Assembly (NCBI RefSeq): GCF_002090135.1
Contig: NZ_BBRL01000009.1
Span: 124,001-188,000 of the forward strand
From: Demequina sp. NBRC 110055
Lineage (GTDB): Bacteria > Actinomycetota > Actinomycetes > Actinomycetales > Demequinaceae
Length of the DNA stretch: 64,000 nucleotides
Reading direction: 5' to 3'
The notes beneath the pieces are model-generated. The model worked only from the letters and a program-made list of their open reading frames with translations. It ran no database searches and had not been told where the DNA came from. The number at the start of each line of letters is the position of its first letter. The stretch's first letter is position 1. The translations under genes were made by a program, and so were the position numbers. Positions 47,899 through 55,409 of this stretch are shown here, in pieces.

Positions 47899-47950
47899 CC
47901 GGCGTCAGCGCCGGAAGGCTGGTGATATCCCCGGCACCGTCAGCGGTGCC
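47899..47950 (-). repeat. Two hairpins with TCAG loops in the ytfQ leader
   Basis: CCGGCG-TCAG-CGCCGG (47899-47914) and GGCACCG-TCAG-CGGTGCC (47933-47950) sit in the 5' leader of ytfQ. Both have perfect stems and the same tetraloop on the plus strand. Confidence 0.5.
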
Positions 47951-47958
47951 GCACTTGG

Positions 47959-47989
47959 ATGATAGCGCTCACATTGTGAGCGTTCACAA
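47959..47989 (-). promoter_or_regulatory. Promoter of the sugar importer operon
   Basis: On the minus strand TTGTGA (47984-47989) and TATCAT (47959-47964) are separated by 19 nt, slightly long. TATCAT is a good -10. The operator palindrome lies between the two hexamers. Confidence 0.55.
47966..47982. promoter_or_regulatory. LacI-family operator
   Basis: CGCTCACA-T-TGTGAGCG is a perfect palindrome with 8-bp arms around one base. A second overlapping inverted repeat, TTGTGA-GCGT-TCACAA, extends to 47989. Its position inside the promoter implies repression, most likely by the product of 40427-41473. Confidence 0.75.
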
Positions 47990-48123
47990 GACCTTTCTCA
48001 TCACGATTACGTAACGGTGGCGCGGGTGGCGGCAGGTAAATGTCCCCATTTGCGCCACTTCCGAGCCCGGAAATGTGAGGGTTCACCTTGCGGGCGCCCC
48101 GCCACAACGCGAGGACCTCCCAG

Positions 48124-48171
48124 GAGCCATCTGGGCCCCGGTTTCGGCGAAAAGCGAGCACCAGGTGGCTC
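48124..48171. repeat. Palindromic element related to 7264-7313
   Basis: Arms GAGCCATCTGG and CCAGGTGGCTC pair over 11 bp with one G-T wobble. The interior carries CCCGGTTTCGGCGAAAA, nearly identical to CCCGGTTTCGCGAAAA in the element at 7264-7313. Confidence 0.5.
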
Positions 48172-48185
48172 TCAGGGCCCACCGG

Positions 48186-48225
48186 CGCCCCATCCGGTCA
48201 GCGCCCCATGAGGTCAGCGCCCCAC
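48186..48225 (+). repeat. 16-nt tandem repeat, about 2.5 copies
   Basis: GCGCCCCATCCGGTCA (48186-48201) is followed directly by GCGCCCCATGAGGTCA (48202-48217) and then a partial GCGCCCCA. It lies in the 417-nt gap between ytfQ and the old yellow enzyme gene; the rest of that gap holds the operator, the hairpins and the palindrome listed separately. Confidence 0.55.
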
Positions 48226-48292
48226 CCCGGGAATCCCGCACACCCGGCGTAGCGTTGAGACCACGCCCCACACCGCATCGAGAAAGACCGTC

Positions 48293-49384
48293 ATGCCCGC
48301 GTCTGCACTGTTCACCCCCTTCACCCTGCGCTCCACCACCTTCCGCAATCGGCTGTGGACCGCCCCCATGTGCCAGTACTCGGTGGAAAAGCGCGACGGC
48401 GTGCCCACGGACTGGCACCTCGCACACCTGGGCGGCATCGCCCGCGGCGGCGCGGGACTCGTCGTGGCCGAGGCCACCGCCGTGACCCCCGAGGGCCGCA
48501 TCACGCCGTGGGACACCGGCATCTGGAACGACGAGCAGCGTGACGCGTGGGCCCGCATCGTCACCTTCATGCACGCGCAGGGGGCCAAGGCCGGCATCCA
48601 GCTCGCGCACGCGGGCCGCAAGGCGTCGACCCATCGCGCCTGGTCCGGACACGGCCCCGTGGGCCACGACGACGGCGGCTGGACGCCCCTTGCCCCCTCC
48701 ACGCTCGCCTTCGACGGCCTCGCAGACCCCACGCCGATGAGCCAGGACCAGATTGCCGATGCCGTGGTCGCCTTCGGCCAGGCCGCGCGCCGCGCGCTCG
48801 ACGCCGGCTTCGAGGTGCTCGAGGTGCACGCCGCGCACGGCTACCTGCTTCATGAGTTCCTCTCCCCCCTCAGCAACGACCGCACGGATGACTACGGCGG
48901 CTCGCTCGAGAACCGCGCCCGATTCCTGCTCGAGGTGGTGCGGGAGGTGCGCCGCGAGGCCGGCGAGGACGTCGCGATCTTCGTGCGCCTGTCCGCGACG
49001 GACTGGAAGGAGCCGATCGGCTGGACGCTCGAGGACACCGTCACGGTCTCGGCATGGGCTAAGGAGGCCGGAGCCGACCTCATCGACGTCTCGAGCGGCG
49101 GCAATATCGCCGACGCCCGCATCTCCGTGGGCCCCAACTATCAGGTGCCCTTTGCCGAGGCGGTCCGCGAGCGCGCCGACATTCCCGTGAGCGCCGTTGG
49201 CCTCATCGTCGAGCCAGAGCAGGCCGAGGAGATCGTCGCGAGCGGCAAGGCCGATGCCGTGATGGCGGGCCGCGAGTTCCTGCGTGACCCCCACTTCGCC
49301 CTGCGCGCCGCGCACGAGTTGGGCGCCGACGTGGACTACTGGCCGGCGCAGTACGCGCGCGGCACCTTCGCGGCGCGGCCGTAA
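48293..49384 (+). CDS. namA: NADH:flavin oxidoreductase, old yellow enzyme family (YqjM/NamA-like)
   Basis: This 363-aa FMN enzyme probably reduces electrophilic alkenes with NADPH. Its TIM barrel starts LFTPFTLRSTTFRNRLWTAPMCQYS, which matches B. subtilis YqjM, including the cysteine next to FMN. QLAHAGRKAS and the active-site LEVHAAHGYLLHEFLSPLSN segments are present. It is about 25 residues longer than YqjM. A TAGCGT hexamer about 40 nt upstream may be its -10; the ribosome binding site is weak. Confidence 0.92.
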   Translation: MPASALFTPFTLRSTTFRNRLWTAPMCQYSVEKRDGVPTDWHLAHLGGIARGGAGLVVAEATAVTPEGRITPWDTGIWNDEQRDAWARIVTFMHAQGAKAGIQLAHAGRKASTHRAWSGHGPVGHDDGGWTPLAPSTLAFDGLADPTPMSQDQIADAVVAFGQAARRALDAGFEVLEVHAAHGYLLHEFLSPLSNDRTDDYGGSLENRARFLLEVVREVRREAGEDVAIFVRLSATDWKEPIGWTLEDTVTVSAWAKEAGADLIDVSSGGNIADARISVGPNYQVPFAEAVRERADIPVSAVGLIVEPEQAEEIVASGKADAVMAGREFLRDPHFALRAAHELGADVDYWPAQYARGTFAARP

Positions 49385-49470
49385 CGAGCGCACCTGGGAC
49401 CGCTCTCAGGAACCCGGGCGCCGCCACGATCGTTGGCCTGGCAGAACGCCCGATCCGAAGGAGTATCCCC

Positions 49471-49971
49471 ATGCGTGCCCGTGTCACCGCCTCTGCCGTC
49501 ACCGCCCTCGTCGTGTCAGCCGGCACGCTGACGGGATGCTCGAGCGAGGGCATCGGCGGCGCGGTCGGCGAGATCGCCCGCGACTCGGCGCAGCAGGCCG
49601 TCGAGGATGCGACCGGCGGCGACGTGTCGCTGAACTTCGGCGAGGGCGCCACGCTCCCCAGCGACTGGCCCACAGCGGTACCGGTGCCCGAGGGTGAGCT
49701 GAGCGCGGCGGCCGTCACCGGCTCGGGTTGGACCGTGGCCACCACTGGCCCCTCACTCGAGATGACGGACTACGCCGCCGCTCTCGAGGAGGCCGGCTTC
49801 ACCGAGTCCCGTGGCGGCTCGGTGGCCGATGCCGCCAGCGGTGCCCGCTACAGCGACGGCGACTACCGGGTCGACATCGCCTGGGCGGGCGAGCCCGGCG
49901 GCGACACCGGCCTGCTCACCGTGGTGGTGGCCGGTGCGAGCGTCGACCCCTCGGCCTCCCCCAGCGCCTGA
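49471..49971 (+). CDS. Small secreted lipoprotein of unknown function
   Basis: This 166-aa protein has a signal peptide ending in lipobox GTLTGC (cysteine at about residue 23). The mature region is acidic and small-residue rich, with VSLNFGEGATLPSDWPTAVP, a helix DYAAALEEAGF, and a final beta strand VDIAWAGEPGGDTGLLTVVV. I recognise no family. GAAGGAG precedes the ATG. It is followed directly by a 21-bp palindrome and a convergent ABC gene. Confidence 0.8.
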   Translation: MRARVTASAVTALVVSAGTLTGCSSEGIGGAVGEIARDSAQQAVEDATGGDVSLNFGEGATLPSDWPTAVPVPEGELSAAAVTGSGWTVATTGPSLEMTDYAAALEEAGFTESRGGSVADAASGARYSDGDYRVDIAWAGEPGGDTGLLTVVVAGASVDPSASPSA

Positions 49972-49975
49972 CACA

Positions 49976-50020
49976 AGTGAGGGGCCGATGCGATGGTGAC
50001 CATCGCATCGGCCCCTCACT
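49976..50020. terminator. Very long perfect palindrome, bidirectional terminator
   Basis: A 21-bp perfect stem (49976-49996 with 50000-50020) closes a 3-nt loop. It is centred between convergent genes and contains the word GCATCGGCC in both orientations. There is no T tract. Confidence 0.75.
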
Positions 50021-50025
50021 ATGTC

Positions 50026-50790
50026 TTAAGCCGACTTGGGAGTGGCGCGGCGCAGAAACAGGAAGCCGACGACCGCGCTGACGACCGTCAGCGGCAGTGT
50101 CCACGCGACGAGCGCCGCGGGCGAGGTCGTGACGAAGAACTGGCCGACGTCTCCCCACGACTCGGTAGTCGTGATCACCCACGCGGCCCCGATGAGTACC
50201 GCCGCAAGGCCGATGAAGAATGCGTACAGGCCGTACGCCTTCCACCGCACCCAGACGGTCGCGACGGCGGCTCCGAGGAAGAAGAACAGCAGCATGAGGC
50301 CGAAGTACGCGAACCACAGGACCGCGAGCGGCTCGTCGTACATCCCGTACGGGGCGAAGAACGCTGCGTCCATGCCCCACCCGTCCGTGGCGGACTCGAT
50401 CGCGGCCAGCACGGTGAGCCCCGTCGCGTACAGCAGCGACAGGAGAACGAAATACAGGGCGCTGCCCAGGTAGAAGTCGCGGCGCGTGACCGCGAAACCC
50501 AGCGCAAACGGGAAAGTCAGGTTCATGGTCTGCACCGCCACGACCATCATGAACACGATGATCCAGGAGATACCGCCGCTGTATTGGAAGGCGCCCGCCT
50601 CGAGGTTCTCCATGCCCCCGGCGGCCTGCACCACCATCAGCCAGATGGCGAGGTTGCCCGCGAACACGATGAACGTGATGAGCCACGGCAGGACCAGTGT
50701 GGGCATCGGGTTGGCGACGTGGAGTCGCACCACGTTCCAGATGCGGGTGGGCGCGGGAGCGACGTGGCGCTCGTGAGCGACGGCGGTCAT
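50026..50790 (-). CDS. ABC transporter permease-like membrane protein
   Basis: This 254-aa integral membrane protein has about six membrane helices (LVLPWLITFIVFAGNLAIWL; LAVLWFAYFGLMLLFFFLGA; LYAFFIGLAAVLIGAAWVI). It has no ATPase motifs. Its ATG overlaps the adjacent ATPase stop (ATGA), so it should be that ATPase's membrane partner. The substrate is unknown; YtrA-linked ABC pairs often respond to cell-wall-active agents. Confidence 0.75.
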   Translation of the reverse strand: MTAVAHERHVAPAPTRIWNVVRLHVANPMPTLVLPWLITFIVFAGNLAIWLMVVQAAGGMENLEAGAFQYSGGISWIIVFMMVVAVQTMNLTFPFALGFAVTRRDFYLGSALYFVLLSLLYATGLTVLAAIESATDGWGMDAAFFAPYGMYDEPLAVLWFAYFGLMLLFFFLGAAVATVWVRWKAYGLYAFFIGLAAVLIGAAWVITTTESWGDVGQFFVTTSPAALVAWTLPLTVVSAVVGFLFLRRATPKSA

Positions 50791-51674
50791 GCCGACACCT
50801 CCTCGGTGAGAGTTCCACCCGTACGGCGGACGATGAGTTCTTGAAGGGAGACCGGGGTTGCTTCCAGTCCGGCCGATGCCGCGGCTCGCTTGTCCTCGGC
50901 GCTTAGGCCCGCGACGGTCACCGAGGCGATGCCGCCGATGGTGGAGCGGTCGAGCACCTCGCGGTGCGCGGAGAACGCGTCGACATCGGACGCCTTCCCG
51001 ACGAGAGTGGTGGCCGAGCCGCGCAACTCCTCGGCGTCGGCGTTGATAAGAAGCCGGCCGTTGTCGATCACGAGGACGCGCTGAAGGAGCGCGGCCGCCT
51101 CGTCGATCAGGTGGGTCGACAGCACGATGGTGCGGGGGTGCTCCGCGTAGTCCTCGAGGAGCAGGTCGTAGAAGCGGCGGCGAGCGACGGCGTCGAGACC
51201 CGCGTAGGGCTCGTCGAGGAACGTCAGCTCGGCCCGCGAGGCGATGCCGACGATGGCGCCGATGGCGCTGCGCTGGCCGCGCGAGAGCTTCTTGATCTTG
51301 CGATCCATAGGGGCCCCGAAGGCCTCGACCAGGTGCTGTGCGAGGTCCTCGTCCCAGTGCGGGAAGAACCGCGGCGCGACACGGAGTACGTGCTTGCCCT
51401 GGAAGTCGTCGGGGTAGACCTGCGACTCCTTAATGAAGCAGGTGCGGCCCACGGCGCGGGCGTTCTCCACGGGGCGCTCGCCGAAGATCTTCACGTCGCC
51501 ACGGGTGGCGAAGTCCTGTCCGGTGAGCAGCTGCATGAGGGTGGTCTTGCCGGCGCCATTGCGGCCCAGCAGGCCGTGGATGCCGCCCTGTTCGAGTGAG
51601 AACGAGACGTCGTCGACGGCGGTGACCTTGCCGAAGCGTTTGGTGAGGCCGGCGGCCTCGACGATGGCGGTCAT
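50787..51674 (-). CDS. ABC transporter ATPase
   Basis: This 295-aa cytoplasmic ATPase has Walker A GRNGAGKTT, Q-loop region CFIKESQVYP, Walker B LTFLDEPYAGLD and switch LSTHLID. The signature is degenerate: LSRGQRSAI replaces LSGGQ. The C-terminal third resembles BcrA/YtrB-type regulatory domains. The ATG overlaps the upstream GntR gene stop (ATGA), and its own end overlaps the membrane partner, giving a three-gene operon. Confidence 0.9.
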   Translation of the reverse strand: MTAIVEAAGLTKRFGKVTAVDDVSFSLEQGGIHGLLGRNGAGKTTLMQLLTGQDFATRGDVKIFGERPVENARAVGRTCFIKESQVYPDDFQGKHVLRVAPRFFPHWDEDLAQHLVEAFGAPMDRKIKKLSRGQRSAIGAIVGIASRAELTFLDEPYAGLDAVARRRFYDLLLEDYAEHPRTIVLSTHLIDEAAALLQRVLVIDNGRLLINADAEELRGSATTLVGKASDVDAFSAHREVLDRSTIGGIASVTVAGLSAEDKRAAASAGLEATPVSLQELIVRRTGGTLTEEVSA

Positions 51675-52027
51675 CGGTTCATCTCCTTGGCGATCATGTC
51701 GGTGAGTTCTGAGGACGTCAGGCCGAGCCCGCGGGCCCGGTCGACGAGGGGACGCACGTGAGCGTCGGCGAATTCGGAGCGGCGCTGGTCGAGCAGTCGC
51801 GCCCTGGCACCCTCGGCCACGAACATCCCGATCCCGCGGCGCTTGTACAGCACGCCGGCGTCGACCAAGAGGTTCACCCCCTTGAGCGCGGTGGCCGGGT
51901 TGATGCGGTGGAAGGCGGCGAGCGCGTTGATGGACGGCACCTGGGTCTCCTCCCCCAGCGAGCCGTCGAGGATCTCCCCCTCGAGCTGCTGAGCGATCTG
52001 CAGGAAGATCGGCTGACCGTCGTCCAC
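51671..52027 (-). CDS. GntR-family regulator, YtrA subfamily
   Basis: This 118-aa repressor has a winged helix-turn-helix (IFLQIAQQLEGEILDGSLGEET through INPATALKGVNLLVDAGVLYKRRGIGMFV) and a short C-terminal dimerisation region of about 45 residues, the YtrA form. It probably represses its own operon. The GTG start follows GGAGG at 7 nt. An 8-bp palindrome lies immediately upstream at 52051-52070. Confidence 0.9.
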   Translation of the reverse strand: MDDGQPIFLQIAQQLEGEILDGSLGEETQVPSINALAAFHRINPATALKGVNLLVDAGVLYKRRGIGMFVAEGARARLLDQRRSEFADAHVRPLVDRARGLGLTSSELTDMIAKEMNR

Positions 52028-52050
52028 GCCGCCACCTCCGGGTTCATTGG

Positions 52051-52075
52051 TTAGTTACTTGTGTAACTAAGTAAC
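52051..52075. promoter_or_regulatory. YtrA-type operator
   Basis: TTAGTTAC-TTGT-GTAACTAA is a perfect 8-bp palindrome (52051-52070). A second overlapping one, GTTACTT with AAGTAAC, extends to 52075. The site is very AT-rich for this genome and is 24 nt upstream of the GntR start, so autoregulation is likely. Confidence 0.75.
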
Positions 52076-52179
52076 CACGTCGGCGGAGCTTCGTCAACAC
52101 TTTGCAGCCGATGCCGTGGCTAGCAGGCACGATGCTCGCCTCGGTACGTGCACGGCGTGGGAATGTCGGGACCTGGCCG

Positions 52180-52185
52180 TAAGGT
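52180..52185 (+). promoter_or_regulatory. Putative -10 element for leaderless orn
   Basis: TAAGGT is followed by 7 nt and then the orn ATG, with no ribosome binding site. Confidence 0.55.
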
Positions 52186-52192
52186 GTGAGGC

Positions 52193-52834
52193 ATGGCTGA
52201 CACACCCCTCGTCTGGATCGACTGCGAGATGACCGGGCTCGATCCCGTGAACGATGCGCTGATCGAGGTCGCGTGCCTCGTCACCGACTCCGAGCTCAAC
52301 ATCCTGGGCGACGGCGTGCAGGTGGTCATCAAGCCGTCCGCCGAGGCCCTCGCGGGCATGAACGACTTCGTGCGCGACATGCACACCTCGTCGGGCCTGC
52401 TGCCCGAGCTTGAACACGGCACCACCATGGAGGACGCCCAGGCCCAGGTGCTTGCCTACATCGCGAAGCACGCGCCGGTCGCCGGCAAGTCGCCCCTCGC
52501 GGGCAACACCGTCGGCATGGACCGCATCTTCCTCGCGCGCGACATGCCCGACGTCACCGCCTACCTCCACTACCGCGTGGTCGACGTATCGTCCATCAAG
52601 GAACTGGTGCGCCGCTGGTACCCGCGCGTGTTCTTCAACGCCCCCGCCAAGACCGGTGGACACCGCGCCTTGGGCGACATCCGCGACTCCATTACCGAAC
52701 TGCGCTACTACCGCCAGACGGTGCTCGCGGAGCTGCCGGGCCCCGACTCGGACACGGCCGCTGCTGCCGCAGCTCGTGTCACCGAACGCCAGACGGGAGA
52801 ATCCGGCACGCAGACGGAGACGGCGACCGCCTAG
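52193..52834 (+). CDS. orn: Oligoribonuclease
   Basis: This 3'-5' exonuclease degrades 2-5-nt RNA fragments and pGpG. The 213-aa product contains the DEDDh set: WIDCEMTGLD (Asp, Glu), GNTVGMDRIFL (Asp) and HRALGDIRDSITELRYYR (His, Asp). A proline/threonine-rich C-terminal extension of about 25 residues is added to the usual 180. It is apparently transcribed alone from a leaderless promoter and is followed by tRNA-His. Confidence 0.95.
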   Translation: MADTPLVWIDCEMTGLDPVNDALIEVACLVTDSELNILGDGVQVVIKPSAEALAGMNDFVRDMHTSSGLLPELEHGTTMEDAQAQVLAYIAKHAPVAGKSPLAGNTVGMDRIFLARDMPDVTAYLHYRVVDVSSIKELVRRWYPRVFFNAPAKTGGHRALGDIRDSITELRYYRQTVLAELPGPDSDTAAAAAARVTERQTGESGTQTETATA

Positions 52835-52885
52835 AGGCCGCACCTGTGCACCACACGGGCGTCGCGAGCAGGGCCGCGGACACGG

Positions 52886-52891
52886 TATGAT
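52886..52891 (+). promoter_or_regulatory. Putative -10 element of tRNA-His
   Basis: TATGAT lies 30 nt before the tRNA, a typical spacing for a short 5' leader. Confidence 0.5.
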
Positions 52892-52921
52892 CGTCGTCGG
52901 TCCTGATTCAGGCGCCGAATG

Positions 52922-52997
52922 GTGGCTATAGCTCAGCTGGTAGAGCACCGCGTTGTGGTCGCGGGGGCCGCGGGTTCAAGTCCCGTTAGCCACCCCA
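52922..52997 (+). tRNA. tRNA-His (GTG anticodon)
   Basis: A complete cloverleaf has acceptor GTGGCTA/TAGCCAC, D arm GCTC/GAGC, anticodon loop TTGTGGT and T arm GCGGG TTCAAGT CCCGT. The position before the first base is G and the discriminator is C, matching the G-1:C73 identity pair of tRNA-His. CCA is encoded. Confidence 0.96.
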
Positions 52998-53003
52998 TCT
53001 CGC

Positions 53004-53039
53004 AAGGCCCCCGGGGGACACCCGGGGGCCTTCGCTTTT
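53004..53039 (+). terminator. Terminator after tRNA-His
   Basis: A 12-bp perfect stem (53004-53015 with 53021-53032) closes a 5-nt loop and is followed by CGCTTTTG, a short T tract. Confidence 0.85.
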
Positions 53040-53118
53040 GACCCAAGGCCTTGCCTCGTTGCGCGCGCACGCGGGTACCCTGGAGCGTCGCGTGACCCGC
53101 CCCGTCAGGAGGATCAGA

Positions 53119-53874
53119 ATGCTCGCAGCGCTCACCGGCGCCGGACTCTCGGCCGCCGCGGGCCTCAACGCCTTCATCCCGTTGCTCGTCGTCGGACTGT
53201 TCGCGCGCTTCACCGACTTCATCGTGCTGCCGGACCATTTGTTGTGGCTCGAGTCGTGGCCCATGATCATCGCCTCCGCGGTGTTCCTCGCGCTCGAACT
53301 CGTCGTCGACAAGATCCCCGGCGTCGATCATGTCAACGACCTCATCCAGACGGCCATCCGGCCGCTCGTGGGCGGCGTGATCTTCGCGGCCACCGCCGCC
53401 GCGACTGCCGTCGACTCGTCGACGTTCTGGCAGGACAATCCGCTGGTCGCGGGGCTGGTGGGTGCGGTGCTGACCCTCGCCGTTCACGTCGGCAAGGCCG
53501 CCTCTCGCCCGGCGGTCAACGCGACGACGGGCGGCACAGGAGCGCCGCTCGCATCCTTCGCTGAGGACGCCATCTCGCTCACGCTGTGTTTGGTCGCGAT
53601 CTTTGTGCCGATCCTCGTCGTGGTGGTGTTCATCGTCATCGGCGTCGCGATCTACCGCATCGTCACGAGCGGTCGACGGCGCCGCCGCCACCGCGAGATG
53701 CGCCAGGCACAGGAACGGCTCGAACGTGAGGAGCAGGAGGCCGAGGGCGGCGTCGTCGCGTGGTGGCGCTCCAAGTGGCGCGAGCCTCGCCTCACGCCCC
53801 GGCGAGGCGAGGCGCAATCGCCGTCCCAGCCGTCGGCCGAGTCGCCCGAGGTGCCGGCACCGCGCGAGCCTTAG
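53119..53874 (+). CDS. DUF4126 family membrane protein
   Basis: This 251-aa protein has about five membrane helices. It begins MLAALTGAGLSAAAGLNAFIPLL, the DUF4126 signature, and includes LLWLESWPMIIASAVFLALELVVDK and VDSSTFWQDNP. A charged C-terminal tail of about 70 residues is predicted cytoplasmic. The family has no known function. AGGAGGA lies 6 nt before the ATG. It is convergent with the osmolyte ATPase gene. Confidence 0.83.
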   Translation: MLAALTGAGLSAAAGLNAFIPLLVVGLFARFTDFIVLPDHLLWLESWPMIIASAVFLALELVVDKIPGVDHVNDLIQTAIRPLVGGVIFAATAAATAVDSSTFWQDNPLVAGLVGAVLTLAVHVGKAASRPAVNATTGGTGAPLASFAEDAISLTLCLVAIFVPILVVVVFIVIGVAIYRIVTSGRRRRRHREMRQAQERLEREEQEAEGGVVAWWRSKWREPRLTPRRGEAQSPSQPSAESPEVPAPREP

Positions 53875-53898
53875 TCCGCGAGTCTTAGCAAGCGAGCC

Positions 53899-54651
53899 CT
53901 AGCCCGCCACCGTGCCGAAGTCCGCGAGGAAGTCGGCCACAAAGTCGTTTGCGGGAGCCTCGGTCACCTCGTCGGGCGTGCCGAGTTGCTCCAGCTCGCC
54001 ACCCTTGGACAGCACGGCGAGGCGGTCGCCAAGGATCACGGCCTCACGCATGTCGTGTGTGACCATCATGACGGTGAGTCCCAGCTGACGCTGCAGCTCG
54101 AGGAACTCCTGCTGGAGGCGGCGTCGCCCCTGCGGGTCCACGGCGCCGAACGGCTCGTCCATGAGCATCACGGGCGGCTCGACCGCGAGCGCGCGGGCCA
54201 CGCCCACACGCTGACGCTCACCCCCGGACAGCTCGTGCGGGTAGCGATTCCCGTACGTCGCGTGCGGCAGGCCCACCAGGTCGAGGAGCTCCTCGACCCG
54301 CGCGCGGGTGCGGTCCTTGTCCCACTTCAGGAGCCCCGGCACCGTGGCGACGTTTTGCGCGACGGTGCGGTGGGGGAACAGCCCCACGTGCTGAATGACG
54401 TAGCCGATGGACCGGCGCAGCTTCACCGGATCCTGACTCATCACGTCGGCGCCGTCGACAGTGATGATGCCGCCGCTGGGCTCCACCAGCCGGTTGACCA
54501 TCCGCAGTGTGGTCGACTTCCCGCAGCCCGACGGGCCGACCAGGCACAGCACCTCCCCCGGCGTCACGGTCAGGCTCAGGTCCCCCACCGCGACGGTGCC
54601 GTCGGGGTACTCCTTGCGCACGTGATCGAAGGCGATGCCGGCGTGATCCAT
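53899..54651 (-). CDS. Osmolyte (choline/betaine) ABC transporter ATPase, OpuCA-like
   Basis: This 250-aa cytoplasmic ATPase has Walker A GPSGCGKST (about residues 39-47), signature LSGGERQRVG, Walker B VMLMDEPFGAVDP and switch VTHDMREA. It lacks the CBS tail of the ProV protein at 29470. VIQHVGLFPHRTVAQNV fits the OpuCA/ProV class. It is divergent from its likely permease genes, starting 95 bp away. The ATG lies 6 nt after TAACGT, so it is probably leaderless. Confidence 0.92.
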   Translation of the reverse strand: MDHAGIAFDHVRKEYPDGTVAVGDLSLTVTPGEVLCLVGPSGCGKSTTLRMVNRLVEPSGGIITVDGADVMSQDPVKLRRSIGYVIQHVGLFPHRTVAQNVATVPGLLKWDKDRTRARVEELLDLVGLPHATYGNRYPHELSGGERQRVGVARALAVEPPVMLMDEPFGAVDPQGRRRLQQEFLELQRQLGLTVMMVTHDMREAVILGDRLAVLSKGGELEQLGTPDEVTEAPANDFVADFLADFGTVAG

Positions 54652-54657
54652 CCCGCC

Positions 54658-54740
54658 ACGTTATCGCGAAGCGTCACCCAGCCACGGCATCGGCCCTCGT
54701 CAGCGCGCGTCACCGACCACGAAGGTCGACCCTGTACGGT
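54658..54740. promoter_or_regulatory. Divergent leaderless promoters of the OpuC-type importer
   Basis: TAACGT on the minus strand (54658-54663) is 6 nt from the ATPase ATG. TACGGT on the plus strand (54735-54740) is 6 nt from the first permease ATG. A copy of CCACGGCATCGGCC lies between them (54686-54695 core). Confidence 0.5.
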
Positions 54741-54746
54741 CGTGGC

Positions 54747-55409
54747 ATGGACGCCGTGCCCAACCCGTGGTTCTCGTGGGACTACGTCGAGCGCAACTGG
54801 AGCGAGGTCTCCGAGCAGCTGGTGATTCACACCACGCTGACGCTGCAGGCGATCCTCATCGCGTTCGTGATCGCCTTCCCCCTCGCCGTCGTCGCGCGGC
54901 GCATCCCGCGACTCGCCGGCCCCATCATGGGCGTCTCTGGCGTGCTCTACACCATTCCGTCGTTCGCGCTCTTTGGCCTCCTGGCGCCCTTCACGGGCAT
55001 CGGCCGCACCACGGTGCTGATCGGACTCGTGGCCTACGCGCTGCTCGTGCTCGTGCGCAACATCGTGGTGGGGCTCCAGGGCGTGGACCGCGACGTGGTC
55101 GATGCGGCGCGCGGGCTGGGCTACACCCCGGCGCGCATGCTGTTCCAGGTGGAACTTCCCAACGCCCTGCCGTCCATCATCGCGGGGCTGAGGATCGCGA
55201 CTGTCTCCACCGTCGCACTCGTCACGGTCGGTGTGGTGGTCGGCTATGGCGGGCTGGGCCAGCTCATGTTCCGCGGCCTGCAGTCCGACTACCGCGCACA
55301 GATCATGACGGCCACCCTGCTGTGCCTGGCGCTCGCGCTGGTCCTCGACCTGCTGCTCGCGCTTGCGGGGCGGATGGCTACCCCGTGGCTGCGCAGGAGG
55401 GCGTCATGA
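54747..55409 (+). CDS. Osmolyte ABC transporter permease, OpuCB-like
   Basis: This 220-aa inner-membrane permease has about five to six helices. The coupling loop reads VVDAARGLGYTPARMLFQVELPNALPS, the EAA motif. VSGVLYTIPSFALFGLLAPF matches the OpuCB/YehW class. The leaderless ATG was chosen; a longer in-frame extension upstream would overlap the ATPase gene. It overlaps the second permease by 4 nt. Confidence 0.93.
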   Translation: MDAVPNPWFSWDYVERNWSEVSEQLVIHTTLTLQAILIAFVIAFPLAVVARRIPRLAGPIMGVSGVLYTIPSFALFGLLAPFTGIGRTTVLIGLVAYALLVLVRNIVVGLQGVDRDVVDAARGLGYTPARMLFQVELPNALPSIIAGLRIATVSTVALVTVGVVVGYGGLGQLMFRGLQSDYRAQIMTATLLCLALALVLDLLLALAGRMATPWLRRRAS

